Positions 6,160-7,135 of a stretch of DNA of 7,135 nucleotides are shown here, one piece after another. The notes under the pieces are model-generated. The model had not been told where the DNA came from and made no database searches. It saw nothing but the letters and a program-made list of their open reading frames with translations. Origin of the DNA: Pseudomonadota bacterium (lineage in GTDB: Bacteria > Pseudomonadota > Alphaproteobacteria > Rhizobiales > Rhizobiaceae); NCBI GenBank assembly GCA_023428515.1, contig JAEYXI010000363.1, positions 1-7,135 of the forward strand, given 5' to 3'. Both the position numbers and the translations under genes were made by a program. How positions within the stretch are numbered: position 1 is the stretch's first letter; the number at the start of each line of letters is the position of its first letter.

Positions 6160-7135
6160 GTGGAAAAAGGAAAGCATATCGTCGCCGGTTTCGATGTCGG
6201 CGGGGCACATCTGAAAGTCACCCGCGCCGAGCACGGCCGCGTCGTCGCCTCGACCATCGTCGCCACGCCGCTATGGCAGGGTCTAGACAAGCTCGATGAA
6301 GGGTTCCGGGAGCTCGAGCCGGTTTTTCGCGGCGCCGACCTCAACGCTTTCACAATGACGGGAGAGCTGTCGGACATCTTTCCGTCACGCGAGACAGGCG
6401 TGGCGGCGCTTCTCAAGGAGATCGCCGAACGGTTTCCCGCCGAGAACCTGATCTACGCCGGGCCGGAAGGTTTCGTCGGCATCGATGCGGCGGCGAACCT
6501 CACCATGGACGTCGCCTCCGCCAACTGGCATGCGACGGCGGCCCTGGCGGGGCGTCTCGCAGGCGACGCGTTGCTCGTCGACATGGGATCGACAACCACC
6601 GACATCATCGCGCTCGAGGCCGGCGCGGTCGCCAATGAGGGCTATACGGACGCCGAGCGGCTGCTCACCGGCGAGCTGGTCTATACCGGCTTCACGCGCA
6701 CCTTCCTCTTCGGCGTGGCCTCCTCGGCCCCGGTACGTGGAAAACTGTCACCGCTGATGAACGAATATTTCGCCTCCATCGCCGACGCGCACCGCATCCT
6801 CGGCGTGCTCGACGAGGCCAACGACAAGCATGCCACGGCCGACGGCAAGGAGAAGACCGTCGCCGGCTCGGTCGCCCGGCTTGCCCGCAGGGTGGGGCGC
6901 GACGCCGCCGATCTCCTGCCCGGCGAATGGCGCGACATAGCAGCCTGGTTCAGCGAGCGGCAGTTGCGCATGGTCCATGACGCGGCCTTCCGCGTCGCGG
7001 GCAAGCTTCCGGCCGACGCGCCGATCGTCGGCGCCGGCATCGGCCGCTGGCAGATCAGGCGTCTCGCGGAACGCATGGAGCGCCGCTTCATCGATTTCGC
7101 CGACCTCATCCCGGCCGACGACACCGTGCCCAGCG
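6160..7135 (+). CDS. H4MPT-linked C1 transfer pathway protein, MfnF-like ASKHA-fold enzyme (orf19 type), 3' end outside window
   Basis: This frame starts at GTG 6160 and is open to the window end (325 codons visible; family members have about 330-360). An in-frame TGA at 6154-6156 fixes the upstream limit. The protein belongs to the hydantoinase/oxoprolinase-related group called 'probable H4MPT-linked C1 transfer pathway protein'. Visible motifs are the phosphate-1 loop AGFDVGGAHLKV (9-20), FTMTGELSDIFPSRETGV (64-81), a family signature, the phosphate-2 loop LLVDMGSTTTDIIAL (138-152), TGELVYTGFTRT (170-181) and an adenosine-type motif VGAGIGRW (290-297). The archaeal relative MfnF joins the aminomethylfuran and glutamyl-tyramine halves of methanofuran, so a role in methylofuran synthesis is likely by homology and context. 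The ribosome site is weak (GGATGA, 6143-6148). It diverges from the HisA-like gene and probably begins a further biosynthetic operon beyond the window. Confidence 0.87.
   Translation, partial: MEKGKHIVAGFDVGGAHLKVTRAEHGRVVASTIVATPLWQGLDKLDEGFRELEPVFRGADLNAFTMTGELSDIFPSRETGVAALLKEIAERFPAENLIYAGPEGFVGIDAAANLTMDVASANWHATAALAGRLAGDALLVDMGSTTTDIIALEAGAVANEGYTDAERLLTGELVYTGFTRTFLFGVASSAPVRGKLSPLMNEYFASIADAHRILGVLDEANDKHATADGKEKTVAGSVARLARRVGRDAADLLPGEWRDIAAWFSERQLRMVHDAAFRVAGKLPADAPIVGAGIGRWQIRRLAERMERRFIDFADLIPADDTVPS

Noticed and set aside
6115..6234. N-terminal extension of the HisA-like gene to ATG 6234
   Set aside because: The extra 40 residues have no HisA character and would overlap the conserved phosphate-1 loop region of the divergent MfnF-like gene. 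The HisA-like sequence begins precisely at TTG 6114.
1..7135. CRISPR array, tRNA/rRNA genes, insertion sequence or phage genes
   Set aside because: I saw no spaced direct repeats, no tRNA-like cloverleaf and no transposase or integrase motifs. The window is explained by C1-pathway genes.

Overview
The window is a GC-rich, tightly packed bacterial region carrying part of the tetrahydromethanopterin (H4MPT)-linked C1-transfer gene island. This is the pathway by which methylotrophic and formaldehyde-detoxifying bacteria oxidise formaldehyde to formate. The codon use, the ATGA-coupled genes and the gene order mtdB - ATP-grasp - mch - ATP-grasp - CitG-like - fae suggest an alphaproteobacterium, probably Hyphomicrobiales (Rhizobiales). 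A palindromic element inside one gene resembles short repeats common in that order. The taxonomic call is inference; no rRNA or other marker gene is present.

Layout. Positions 1-5273 are all on the + strand: the 3' part of mtdB (methylene-H4MPT dehydrogenase), an ATP-grasp ligase-like gene, mch (methenyl-H4MPT cyclohydrolase), a RimK/MptN-like ATP-grasp ligase gene, a gene of the triphosphoribosyl-dephospho-CoA synthase (CitG) family and, after a 148-base gap containing small hairpins, fae (formaldehyde-activating enzyme). The first five genes overlap or nearly abut (47-base overlap if ATG 663 is used, 4-base ATGA overlap, 1-base gap, 4-base ATGA overlap), so they look like one translationally coupled operon. 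fae has its own strong ribosome-binding site and perhaps its own promoter. Between fae and the next gene, which converges on it, lies a perfect 15-bp hairpin with a GCGA tetraloop (5360-5393), a likely bidirectional terminator. On the - strand is a HisA-like TIM-barrel gene (5413-6114). Diverging from it across about 45 bases is a + strand gene starting at GTG 6160 and running off the window end. It encodes an ASKHA-fold protein of the 'probable H4MPT-linked C1 transfer pathway' family, related to the archaeal methanofuran-biosynthesis protein MfnF.

How the genes work together. Fae condenses formaldehyde with H4MPT, MtdB oxidises methylene-H4MPT to methenyl-H4MPT, and Mch hydrolyses that to formyl-H4MPT. 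The downstream formyltransferase/hydrolase complex (fhc) is not in the window. The two ATP-grasp genes, the CitG-like gene, the HisA-like gene and the MfnF-like gene are not steps of the C1 flux. They fit best as cofactor-biosynthesis genes for (dephospho-)H4MPT and methylofuran, by family and context rather than by anything proven here.

The most unusual sequence features are an imperfect 47-bp palindrome apparently inserted in frame inside the first ATP-grasp gene, the hairpin-rich fae leader, and three enzyme-family members (CitG-like, HisA-like, COG2232-like ATP-grasp) kept in a C1 island with no obvious assigned substrate.
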